Below the pieces are notes generated by a model, which was not told the origin of the DNA, made no database searches, and was given only the letters and a program-made list of their open reading frames with translations. A DNA stretch of 6,089 nucleotides from Azonexus sp. GTDB taxonomy: Bacteria; Pseudomonadota; Gammaproteobacteria; Burkholderiales; Rhodocyclaceae. Position 1 is the stretch's first letter; each line of letters starts with the position of its first letter. Of this stretch, positions 1 to 5,253 are shown piece by piece. The stretch is taken from contig JAITWU010000136.1 in the NCBI GenBank assembly GCA_031285115.1, positions 1-6,089 of the forward strand. Reading direction: 5' to 3'. A program made the translations under genes and the position numbers.

Positions 1-242
1 GGACTGTAACCGCGCTGGCCGGGCGAGCGGCCATGACCACGGGCATCCCAGGCGAAAAAGGCGAAATCCGGCATCTCCAGTTCATCGACCAGATGCGCCA
101 CCCGCCCCGAATGCTCGTGGCCGCGATGCAGCAACACCACCGCGCCCCGGCAGCGCGGGCCGGTCGCGGGCCAGTGGCGGTAGAACAGCTTTTCGCCATC
201 ATGAGTGACGAAATCGGCTTCCTGCGGCGTGCGTGAATTCAT
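1..242 (-). CDS. alpha/beta hydrolase, N-terminal part (YnbC-like; probably hydrolase-methyltransferase fusion), runs off the window
   Basis: The reading frame starts at ATG 242-240 and is open to position 1, giving the first 80 residues; the rest lies outside the window. Residues 34-47 (AVVLLHRGHEHSGR) match the first strand and oxyanion-loop region of monoacylglycerol-lipase-like hydrolases, which usually read HGxGEHSGR. Residues 64-73 (AWDARGHGRS) are the DxRGHGxS motif after strand 4. The nucleophile elbow, acid and His are not in view. From family knowledge, this exact type (HRGHEHSGR) is often the N-terminal half of a hydrolase fused to a class I SAM-dependent methyltransferase, as annotated for E. 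coli YnbC; the methyltransferase half here is inference. The start overlaps the stop of the phosphatidyltransferase gene in ATGA, and AGGAG at 253-257 lies 10 bases upstream, so the two are co-translated. Its substrate is probably a lipid made by the neighbouring enzymes. Confidence 0.85.
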   Translation of the reverse strand, partial: MNSRTPQEADFVTHDGEKLFYRHWPATGPRCRGAVVLLHRGHEHSGRVAHLVDELEMPDFAFFAWDARGHGRSPGQRGYS

Positions 243-874
243 GATCGAGAGGCTCCTGTTCCGGCTTTTTCAGCCGCTTCTTCAACCCCCGCCAGCACCC
301 GCCGGACGACGGTCAGCAAGGACAATGCGATGAGACCGCGCCACAGCCAGACCAGGGCCGGGCCAAGCGGCAGGCTGCAAGCAAGCCACAAAGCCAGCGC
401 GCCAAGAATAAAGGCCCGGTCGCTCTTGCCAAACGGCCCGTCATACCGGCGGCTGGCCCCGGCCAGCGGCCCGATCAAACCGGCGCATTCGACCAGCGCC
501 GCCGCCAGCGCGAACAGCCACACCTCAGCCGCAGGCAACACCGGCACGACGAGAAACGGCAAAACCAGCGCGATGTCCGAAATAACATCGCCCAATTCAT
601 TGAGATAAGCGCCAAGAACGCTTTTTTGCCCATGCTCGCGGGCCAGCATACCGTCGATGGCGTTCAGGGCCATGCGTAAAAACAGCCAGATGGGGATCAG
701 TAAAAACCAGTCGGGCGCGGCAGCCCCGAAACACCCGACCAGCGCCGCCACCCCGATCGAACCCGCCGCCGCCAGCAAGGTCACCTGATTGGCCGTCACC
801 CCATGCCCGGCCAGCCAGCGGGTCAGCGGGCGCAACAGGTTCTGGAATTTGGGTTTGAGGGCGTAGAGGCTCAA
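239..874 (-). CDS. CDP-alcohol phosphatidyltransferase family membrane protein (YnbA-like)
   Basis: This enzyme type moves a phosphatidyl (or other phospho) group from a CDP-linked lipid to an alcohol, releasing CMP, at the inner membrane. With the TTG start at 874-872 the protein has 211 residues, near the roughly 200 of E. coli YnbA. The motif D74-G75-x2-A78-R79-x8-G88-x3-N92-x3-D96 is clear, but two positions that are normally Asp are Asn: N71 (first Asp of DxxDG) and N92. A further Asp, D100, lies one helical turn after D96. Several hydrophobic segments follow (about 30-50, 55-72, 98-125, 155-190). I chose TTG 874 because the sequence from there (MSLYALKPKFQ) begins like family members; an ATG at 982 would add 36 hydrophilic, Ser/Thr/Arg-rich residues and sit in the divergent promoter region. 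Only a weak ribosome site (GGCGG, about 15 bases upstream) supports TTG. The alcohol acceptor cannot be predicted. Confidence 0.88.
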   Translation of the reverse strand: MSLYALKPKFQNLLRPLTRWLAGHGVTANQVTLLAAAGSIGVAALVGCFGAAAPDWFLLIPIWLFLRMALNAIDGMLAREHGQKSVLGAYLNELGDVISDIALVLPFLVVPVLPAAEVWLFALAAALVECAGLIGPLAGASRRYDGPFGKSDRAFILGALALWLACSLPLGPALVWLWRGLIALSLLTVVRRVLAGVEEAAEKAGTGASRS

Positions 875-945
875 GGCGTAACGGCAATTCCGCCGGAATG
901 ACCGGGCGAAAAGGGTTTCCCGAATCGGTGATGTCAGGATACTAC

Positions 946-951
946 TATAAT
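946..951 (+). promoter_or_regulatory. candidate -10 box for the acyltransferase/cdsA-like operon
   Basis: TATAAT, identical to the sigma-70 consensus, lies 31 bases upstream of the leader ORF start. The bases 16-18 upstream of it (922-929) do not resemble TTGACA and there is no TG extension, so support is limited to the hexamer and its position. Confidence 0.35.
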
Positions 952-971
952 CGCCAGACGTTTCGCTGAGT

Positions 972-978
972 GGGGGAG
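972..978 (+). promoter_or_regulatory. strong Shine-Dalgarno site of the leader ORF
   Basis: GGGGGAG ends three bases before the ATG at 982. It is the main reason to think translation on the plus strand begins here rather than at the acyltransferase ATG itself. Confidence 0.5.
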
Positions 979-981
979 TCA

Positions 982-1086
982 ATGACCGTGCCGGAAATTG
1001 TCAAGGCGATGGCTTTTGTCACATGCCGCGCCCGTGCCGCCAGTCCGTGCGCCGCCGCGTTGTTGATGGCGCGCGCCAAGCCATGA
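982..1086 (+). CDS. 34-residue leader ORF, possible translational coupler for the acyltransferase
   Basis: An ATG at 982 is preceded at 972-978 by GGGGGAG, the strongest ribosome-binding site in this region. It opens a 34-codon frame (beginning MTVPEIVKAMAFV, then Ala/Arg-rich) whose TGA at 1084-1086 overlaps the acyltransferase ATG at 1083 as ATGA. I recognise no family. The acyltransferase start has no good ribosome site of its own, so ribosomes loaded at 982 may feed it by termination-reinitiation. It is not His/Trp/Leu-like in the manner of an attenuator peptide, and I see no stem-loop series. It could be a genuine small protein, a pure coupling device, or chance; a real -1 frame error joining it to the acyltransferase is also possible but less likely because the acyltransferase N-terminus already looks complete. 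Confidence 0.4.
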   Translation: MTVPEIVKAMAFVTCRARAASPCAAALLMARAKP

Positions 1087-1790
1087 CCGCCCCGTTGCCC
1101 CACGCCTTTTTCCGCTGGTGTTTTGCCCGCCAGCGCGATGCCCTGCTGGTGCTGGTGCGCCTGATTATTGGCGCTTATCCGGTGCGCTACGGGAAGCCGC
1201 CGGAGGGCGCGGCCAATTTGCCGGATACGACATTTCGTCGACAGAAAATCTATTTTTCCAACCATGCGAGCCACCTCGATACGCTGGCGATTCTTGCCGC
1301 CCTGCCGCGCGAGGCGCGCTCAAAGACGCGCCCCATCGCCGCCCGCGATTACTGGGACAAGAGCGGATTGCGGCGTTATGGCGCGCAGCGCCTGCTCAAT
1401 GCGGCGCTCATCGACCGCCTGCATGAAAGCGAAGGCGACCCGCTCGATCCCGTGCGCGAAGCGCTACGGGAGGGCAGCTCGATCATCATCTTCCCCGAAG
1501 GCACGCGCGGCAGTGAGTGGTTGCCGCAGACGTTCAAAAGCGGGCTGTTCCGTCTGGCCAGCGAATTTCCCGATATTCCGCTAACACCGATTTATCTGGA
1601 AAATCTCCAGCGCATCATGCCCAAAGGCGCTTTCCTGCCCGTGCCGCTGATTTGCAAGGTGCACTTCGGCCCCGATCAGACGATACGCCCGGCTGAGGAC
1701 AAAACCGCCTTCCTGGAGCGGATGCGCGCCGCCGTCGCTGATCTGGCGCCCTGGCAGACGCCGCCAAAAGCTGCTGAGGCCGCCGCATGA
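1083..1790 (+). CDS. lysophospholipid acyltransferase (1-acyl-glycerol-3-phosphate acyltransferase, PlsC-like)
   Basis: The protein has 235 residues from ATG 1083 and belongs to the PlsC/LPLAT family, which adds a fatty acyl chain to a lysophospholipid, typically lysophosphatidate to phosphatidate, at the inner membrane. Family motif I is N60-H61-A-S-H64-L65-D66 (the HX4D catalytic pair is H61 and D66); motif III is F137-P-E-G-T-R-G143, which binds the phosphate; motif IV is I165-P-L-T-P169 followed by IYLEN. A hydrophobic stretch at residues 20-31 may anchor it to the membrane. An in-frame ATG at 1023 would add 20 Arg-rich residues without a ribosome site, so I prefer 1083, coupled to the leader ORF by ATGA. 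The stop overlaps the next gene's ATG in the same way. With a CDP-DAG synthase directly downstream, its natural job is to supply phosphatidate; the true acceptor is inferred. Confidence 0.9.
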   Translation: MTAPLPHAFFRWCFARQRDALLVLVRLIIGAYPVRYGKPPEGAANLPDTTFRRQKIYFSNHASHLDTLAILAALPREARSKTRPIAARDYWDKSGLRRYGAQRLLNAALIDRLHESEGDPLDPVREALREGSSIIIFPEGTRGSEWLPQTFKSGLFRLASEFPDIPLTPIYLENLQRIMPKGAFLPVPLICKVHFGPDQTIRPAEDKTAFLERMRAAVADLAPWQTPPKAAEAAA

Positions 1791-2719
1791 AGGCGCTTTT
1801 CTGGGAAGTCATGGCGGGCGTCATCGCCTTTCTGACACTGGCGACCCTGATTGGCGAAGTGCTCCGCCTGCGCAGCGGCGGTCGCAATCCGACCATCGTC
1901 AATCTCAACCAGCGCATCCATGCCTGGTGGATCATGATTATCGTCATGACCATTGCGCTGGGCCTTGGCAATAGCGTTACTTTCTTTGTTTTTGCCTTAT
2001 TGTCGTATCTGGCGCTGCGCGAATTCGTGACGCTGACGCCGAGCGCCGCCAGCGATTATTCGGCGCTGATTATCGCTTTCTATATCGCCATTCCAACGCA
2101 ATACCTGTTATTGGCGATTGACTGGTACGGCCTGTATTCCATTTTTGTGCCTGTTTATCTGTTTTTTATTTTGTCGCTGGTCTCGGCGCTGACGCAGGAT
2201 ACCGACCACTTTCTCGACCGCAACGCCAAAATCAACTGGGCGCTGATGGTTTGCGTTTATGGCCTCTCCCACGCGCCAGCCCTGCTGATTCTCGAAATCC
2301 CCGGTTACGAAGGCGGCAATCGTTTATTGCTGCTTTATTTTCTGATCGTCGTGCAAATCAGCGACGTGCTGCAATATGTGGTTGGCAAACTGTTTGGCCG
2401 CCACAAAATCGCGCCGCGCCTGTCGCCCGCTAAAACGGTCGAAGGCTTCATCGGCGGCGGTCTCCTGGCGGCGCTCTGCGGCGCGGCGTTGTACCCGGCG
2501 ACGCCATTTGACTTTATCGAGGCCCTGGGCCTGTCGCTGGTCATCGTCATCGCCGGTTTCGTTGGCGGCCTGGTGCTCTCCGCCGTCAAGCGTTCATTGG
2601 GCGCCAAAGACTGGGGCACGCTCATCGCCGGTCACGGCGGCGTGCTCGACCGCGTCGATTCCATCTGCTTCGCCGCGCCCGTGTTTTTCCATCTGGTGCG
2701 TTACTGGTATACGCCGTGA
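1787..2719 (+). CDS. phosphatidate cytidylyltransferase (CdsA-like, YnbB-type CDP-diacylglycerol synthase)
   Basis: This 310-residue integral membrane enzyme should convert phosphatidate and CTP to CDP-diacylglycerol and pyrophosphate. The C-terminal family signature is intact from S265 to D291: SxxKR, then K-D, then HGG, then LDRVD, with the metal-binding Asp residues D288 and D291. The preceding segment (about residues 191-225; DVLQYVVGKLFGRHK, then LSPAKTVEG) is the other conserved cytoplasmic block. About seven or eight hydrophobic segments are visible (near 5-25, 48-72, 84-104, 111-130, 149-170, 179-198, 222-240, 245-265). It starts in the ATGA overlap with the acyltransferase, with GAGG at 1776-1779 as ribosome site. 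Its partners (acyltransferase, divergent CDP-alcohol transferase) and the absence of frr/uppS/dxr neighbours suggest a second, dedicated cytidylyltransferase like E. coli YnbB rather than the housekeeping cdsA. That distinction is inferred from context. Confidence 0.92.
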   Translation: MKALFWEVMAGVIAFLTLATLIGEVLRLRSGGRNPTIVNLNQRIHAWWIMIIVMTIALGLGNSVTFFVFALLSYLALREFVTLTPSAASDYSALIIAFYIAIPTQYLLLAIDWYGLYSIFVPVYLFFILSLVSALTQDTDHFLDRNAKINWALMVCVYGLSHAPALLILEIPGYEGGNRLLLLYFLIVVQISDVLQYVVGKLFGRHKIAPRLSPAKTVEGFIGGGLLAALCGAALYPATPFDFIEALGLSLVIVIAGFVGGLVLSAVKRSLGAKDWGTLIAGHGGVLDRVDSICFAAPVFFHLVRYWYTP

Positions 2720-2763
2720 CAGGGTACAGGGTGCGGGATACAGGTTACAGTCAGAGGTTACAG
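2720..2763. repeat. degenerate 7-bp tandem repeat
   Basis: Starting one base after the cdsA-like stop, the sequence divides into 7-base units CAGGGTA, CAGGGTG, CGGGATA, CAGGTTA, then CAG and a shifted AGGTTACAG. AGGTTACAG occurs twice exactly (2742-2750 and 2755-2763). The array fills most of the 62-bp gap between two convergent genes. Similar GTTACAG-type heptamer runs are known as short intergenic repeats in many bacteria; whether this one has copies elsewhere in the genome cannot be seen here. Confidence 0.6.
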
Positions 2764-2774
2764 CCCTGCGGCTG
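2761..2774. terminator. small hairpin between convergent genes, possible weak terminator
   Basis: CAGCC-CTGC-GGCTG is a perfect 5-bp stem with a 4-base loop, placed between the ends of the cdsA-like gene and ptsI. No T-tract follows on either strand, so it is not a typical intrinsic terminator. It may only contribute to transcript-end stability. Confidence 0.25.
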
Positions 2775-2781
2775 AACACTG

Positions 2782-4518
2782 TCAGCTATTGAGTTTCTCC
2801 AGCGCCTCGCGCAGTTTGCCGGGTTCTTCGAGGCGCAGGATGCGGCGGACGGCGGGGGCGAGTTCGCTGACATCGGCCTTGAGGATGCGGTTTTTGACCT
2901 TGAGGATCTGCGACGGGTGCATCGAAAAAGTGCGCAGCCCCATGCCGAGAAAGAGGCGGGTCAGTTTCGGGTCGCCCGCCATTTCGCCGCAGACGGAAAC
3001 CGGGATGTCGGCTTTTTCGGCGCTGGTGATGGTGTGGGCGAGCAACATCAGCACCGCCGGGTGGAGCGGGTCGTAAAGCGCGGCGACCTGCTCGTCGGAA
3101 CGGTCGATGGCGAGCGTGTATTGAATCAGGTCATTGGTGCCGATCGAGAGAAAATCGAGGCGGCGCATGAAGAGGCCAATGGCCAGCGCGGCGGCGGGAA
3201 TTTCGATCATGCCGCCGACTTCGATGTTTTCGTCAAAAACGATTTTTTCGCCACGCAGACTGGACTTGGCCTGTTCGAGCGCGGCCATGGTCTGGTCGAT
3301 CTCGTGGGCGTGGGCCAGCATCGGAATCAGCAACTTGACCGGGCCGAATCGGGAAGCCCTCAGAATGGCGCGCAACTGGGTCTGGAACATCTGCGGTTCG
3401 GCGAGCGACAGGCGGATCGCCCGGCGTCCGAGAGCCGGATTGGTCTGCACCCGGATGCTGGCGTCGACGTGCAGATCCTTGTCGTTGCCAAGGTCGAAGG
3501 TGCGGATGGTGACGGGTCGCCCGCCCATGCCTTTGACGACTTTTTTGTAAGCCTCGAACTGCTCCTGTTCATCGGGCATGTCGCCACGGTCGAGAAAGAG
3601 AAACTCGGTGCGGAACAGGCCGACGCCTTCGGCCCCGTCGGCGAGGGCTTCGGGGACATCGACCGGCAGTTCGATATTGGCGTACAAGTTGACGTCAATG
3701 CCGTCGATCGTCTGCGATTTGGCGTTCTTCAGGCGCTTTAATTTAGTTTCTTCGAGTTCGATCTGATTTTTGCGCAGCCGGTATTCTTCGAGCACGCGCT
3801 CATCAGGATCGACAATGACGACGCCGCGCAGACCGTCGACTATGAGCATTTCGTCGTCGCGGATGAGGGCGCGGGCGTTTTCGAGGCCAACCACCGAAGG
3901 AATCGCCAGACTGCGGGCGAGAATGGCGGTGTGCGAAGTCGCTCCGCCAACGTCGGTGATGAAGGAAGCGAAGCGGTGTTCCTTGAAGCTGATGACATCG
4001 GCGGGCGACAGGTCATGGGCGACGACGATCAGCATTTCTTCCTTCAAGCCCTTGCCCGCCTTCATCACGGCGCGGCCAGGATGGCCGAGCAGTTCCTTGA
4101 TGACCCGCTCGACGACCTGGCGCACATCGAATTTGCGCTCGCGCAGGTAAGGGTCGTCGAAGGCTTCAAATTGCTTGACCAGTTGCTCCATCTGCTGCAC
4201 CAGCGCCCATTCGGCGTTGCAGCGGCGGGCGCGGATGATTTCGCGCGGTTTTTCGACCAGTTCCGGGTCTTCGAGGAACATTGCGTGGATGTCGATAAAG
4301 GCTGCAAGTTCAGCCGGCGCGTGTCCGGTCGATTCCTTGATCGTCGCCAGTTCCTGCTTGACGGCTTCGACCGCCTGGTCGAAGCGGGCGATTTCTTTTT
4401 CCACCATGCGCGGGCCGACGGTCAGATGCGAGACTTCCAGCGTCGCGTGCGACATCAAAAGAGCGCGGCCAATGGCGATGCCGTCGGAAACGCTCAGACC
4501 GTGCAAGGTGAAACTCAT
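2782..4518 (-). CDS. ptsI: PTS enzyme I, phosphoenolpyruvate-protein phosphotransferase
   Basis: Enzyme I takes phosphate from phosphoenolpyruvate onto a His and passes it to HPr in the cytoplasm. The protein has 578 residues, full length for the family. The phospho-His is H196 in G191-G-A-T-S-H-T-A, the swivelling His domain. The C-terminal PEP-binding barrel has R303 (LFRTEF), R339 (TIRTFDLGNDK), the metal-binding E439 (MIEIPA), N462-D463 (SIGTNDLIQYTLAIDR) and the catalytic C510 (SVCGEMA). The N-terminal half (about 25-140) is the helical HPr-binding region. The start at ATG 4518-4516 follows TAAGGAG (4535-4529, 10 bases away), which also contains the ptsH stop codon; the gap to ptsH is 14 bases. 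It is the last gene of the series and converges on the cdsA-like gene. No key residue is missing. Confidence 0.97.
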   Translation of the reverse strand: MSFTLHGLSVSDGIAIGRALLMSHATLEVSHLTVGPRMVEKEIARFDQAVEAVKQELATIKESTGHAPAELAAFIDIHAMFLEDPELVEKPREIIRARRCNAEWALVQQMEQLVKQFEAFDDPYLRERKFDVRQVVERVIKELLGHPGRAVMKAGKGLKEEMLIVVAHDLSPADVISFKEHRFASFITDVGGATSHTAILARSLAIPSVVGLENARALIRDDEMLIVDGLRGVVIVDPDERVLEEYRLRKNQIELEETKLKRLKNAKSQTIDGIDVNLYANIELPVDVPEALADGAEGVGLFRTEFLFLDRGDMPDEQEQFEAYKKVVKGMGGRPVTIRTFDLGNDKDLHVDASIRVQTNPALGRRAIRLSLAEPQMFQTQLRAILRASRFGPVKLLIPMLAHAHEIDQTMAALEQAKSSLRGEKIVFDENIEVGGMIEIPAAALAIGLFMRRLDFLSIGTNDLIQYTLAIDRSDEQVAALYDPLHPAVLMLLAHTITSAEKADIPVSVCGEMAGDPKLTRLFLGMGLRTFSMHPSQILKVKNRILKADVSELAPAVRRILRLEEPGKLREALEKLNS

Positions 4519-4528
4519 AACCTTGTAA

Positions 4529-4535
4529 CTCCTTA
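4529..4535 (-). promoter_or_regulatory. ptsI Shine-Dalgarno site overlapping the ptsH stop codon
   Basis: On the minus strand this reads TAAGGAG: the TAA ends ptsH and AAGGAG serves ptsI, 10 bases before its ATG. The arrangement ties translation of the two genes together. Confidence 0.6.
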
Positions 4536-4802
4536 TTCGCCTTCGCCAAAATAATCGGCGATCAGCGCCAGCAACGCCTCCATCGCCTCGGCCTCGTCAG
4601 CGCCGTCGGTTTCGACGCTGACTTTCGAGCCTTTGCCGGCGGCCAGCATCATGACGCCCATGATGCTCTTGGCGTTGATGCGGCGGCTGCCTTTGCTCAT
4701 CCACACTTCGCACTGGTATTTGCTGGCGAGTTGCGTCAGCTTCGACGAAGCGCGGGCATGGAGGCCCAGTTTGTTGATGATTTCGGTTTCCCGGCTCAGC
4801 AT
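4533..4802 (-). CDS. ptsH: HPr phosphocarrier protein
   Basis: HPr accepts phosphate from enzyme I at His15 and hands it to EIIA proteins. The 89-residue product (start ATG 4802-4800) has H15 in G13-L-H15-A-R17, the active-site loop, and S46 in N43-A-K-S46-I-M-G-V, followed by MLAAGKG. S46 is the site used by HPr kinase/phosphorylase in species that have it, including many betaproteobacteria, where it tunes HPr activity. Residue 18 is Ala where enteric HPr has Pro; the family pattern allows this. The frame is open further upstream to ATG codons at 4835 and 4832, but those lie inside the EIIA gene; the start at 4802 puts H15 at its canonical number and has GGAG at 4812-4809 as ribosome site. 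Only one base separates it from the EIIA stop (TGA-A-ATG). Confidence 0.95.
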   Translation of the reverse strand: MLSRETEIINKLGLHARASSKLTQLASKYQCEVWMSKGSRRINAKSIMGVMMLAAGKGSKVSVETDGADEAEAMEALLALIADYFGEGE

Positions 4803-4803
4803 T

Positions 4804-5193
4804 TCATTGCTCCAGCATATTGATGACGCCATCACGACCGCCGTCGCCCGCGCGTTGCAGCAGAAAGTCCATGCCTTTGTCGCGGTAGGTCAGCGCCCGC
4901 AGCAGCATCGGCAGGTTGGCCCCGGCAAGACCTTCGATGCGGCCCCGGTCAAGCAGTCTGGCGGCGAGGTTGGCGGGCGAAGCGCCGAAGATGTCGGTCA
5001 GGATCAGCGCGCCCTCGCCGGTGTCGACCAGATCGAGCATCCGGCGGGCCAGCGGCACGAGTTCGCCGGGATCATCCTGCGCCGCAACGCCCAGTTGGTT
5101 GAGTTGCGGCGGGCGCTTTTGCAGCACATGGCAGGCGTTCTGCACGAGCGCCTCGCCAAAGCTGCCGTGCGTGATGAGTAAAATTCCAATCAT
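4804..5193 (-). CDS. PTS EIIA component, mannose family (ManX-type EIIA domain), single-domain
   Basis: This 129-residue cytoplasmic protein is a stand-alone EIIA of the mannose/fructose/sorbose family. The phospho-acceptor is H9 in I7-T8-H9-G10, and D67 in L65-T-D67-I-F-G-A-S-P-A-N matches the conserved Asp that pairs with the active His in E. coli ManX. The segment G91-A-N-L-P-M-L-L-R-A is also characteristic. In E. coli the EIIA domain is fused to EIIB; here no EIIB, EIIC or EIID domain follows, and HPr and enzyme I come next. The phosphorylated state of this protein is therefore more likely a signal than a step in sugar import. The start ATG 5193-5191 has only a weak ribosome site. A candidate promoter in the 60-bp gap upstream would make a nearly leaderless transcript. 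Confidence 0.93.
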   Translation of the reverse strand: MIGILLITHGSFGEALVQNACHVLQKRPPQLNQLGVAAQDDPGELVPLARRMLDLVDTGEGALILTDIFGASPANLAARLLDRGRIEGLAGANLPMLLRALTYRDKGMDFLLQRAGDGGRDGVINMLEQ

Positions 5194-5200
5194 GCGCCGG

Positions 5201-5228
5201 ATTCTAACCCGAAGCGATGACGCAACAA
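5201..5228 (-). promoter_or_regulatory. candidate promoter of the EIIA-ptsH-ptsI genes
   Basis: On the minus strand TTGTTG (5228-5223) and TAGAAT (5206-5201) are 16 bases apart; TAGAAT matches five of six consensus bases, TTGTTG three of six. Transcription would start at or within a base or two of the EIIA ATG (5193). This is the only gap in the five-gene minus-strand series long enough for a promoter, but read-through from ubiX/LON is equally possible. Confidence 0.35.
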
Positions 5229-5253
5229 TGCCGCGAACATTCGGGATGACGGC

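Larger units (their letters stand above)
875..981. promoter_or_regulatory. divergent intergenic region with an AT-rich -10-like core
   Basis: This gap separates the two divergent lipid gene pairs. The stretch 939-951 is strikingly AT-rich for this genome. On the plus strand it contains a perfect TATAAT at 946-951; on the minus strand TATAGT is read at 949-944. Neither has a convincing -35 box at 16-18 bases, so if either is a promoter it may need an activator. The plus-strand box would put a transcript start near 958, ahead of the leader ORF; the minus-strand box would put one near 937, ahead of the phosphatidyltransferase. This is a motif-based guess only. Confidence 0.35.

Noticed and set aside
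33..236. Plus-strand 67-codon frame at the left edge
   Set aside because: It is the reverse of the hydrolase gene, whose HRGHEHSGR and DARGHGRS motifs settle the coding strand.
999..1004. Perfect TTGACA on the minus strand upstream of the phosphatidyltransferase gene
   Set aside because: No -10-like hexamer lies 16-18 bases downstream (TGACTC is there), so it does not form a promoter with anything I can see.
945..1274. Minus-strand frame of 109 codons across the divergent region
   Set aside because: It is antisense to the leader ORF and the acyltransferase N-terminus, has no ribosome site or recognisable motif, and would cover the likely promoter region.
1960..2400. Lower-GC, T-rich stretch in the cdsA-like gene, as if transferred
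   Set aside because: It coincides with the membrane segments, where Phe, Leu, Ile and Val codons raise T content; the motif region of the same gene has normal GC.
2917..3741. Long plus-strand frame (274 codons) opposite ptsI, and another at 3931-4554
   Set aside because: Both lie entirely antisense to the well-conserved enzyme I gene (the second reaches slightly into ptsH). They have His/Asp/Gly-rich low-information composition, match no family I know, and are expected from GC-rich codon bias.
4749..4760. HPr Ala18 in place of Pro
   Set aside because: The HPr active-site pattern allows Ala here and the H15/R17 pair is intact, so this is ordinary variation.
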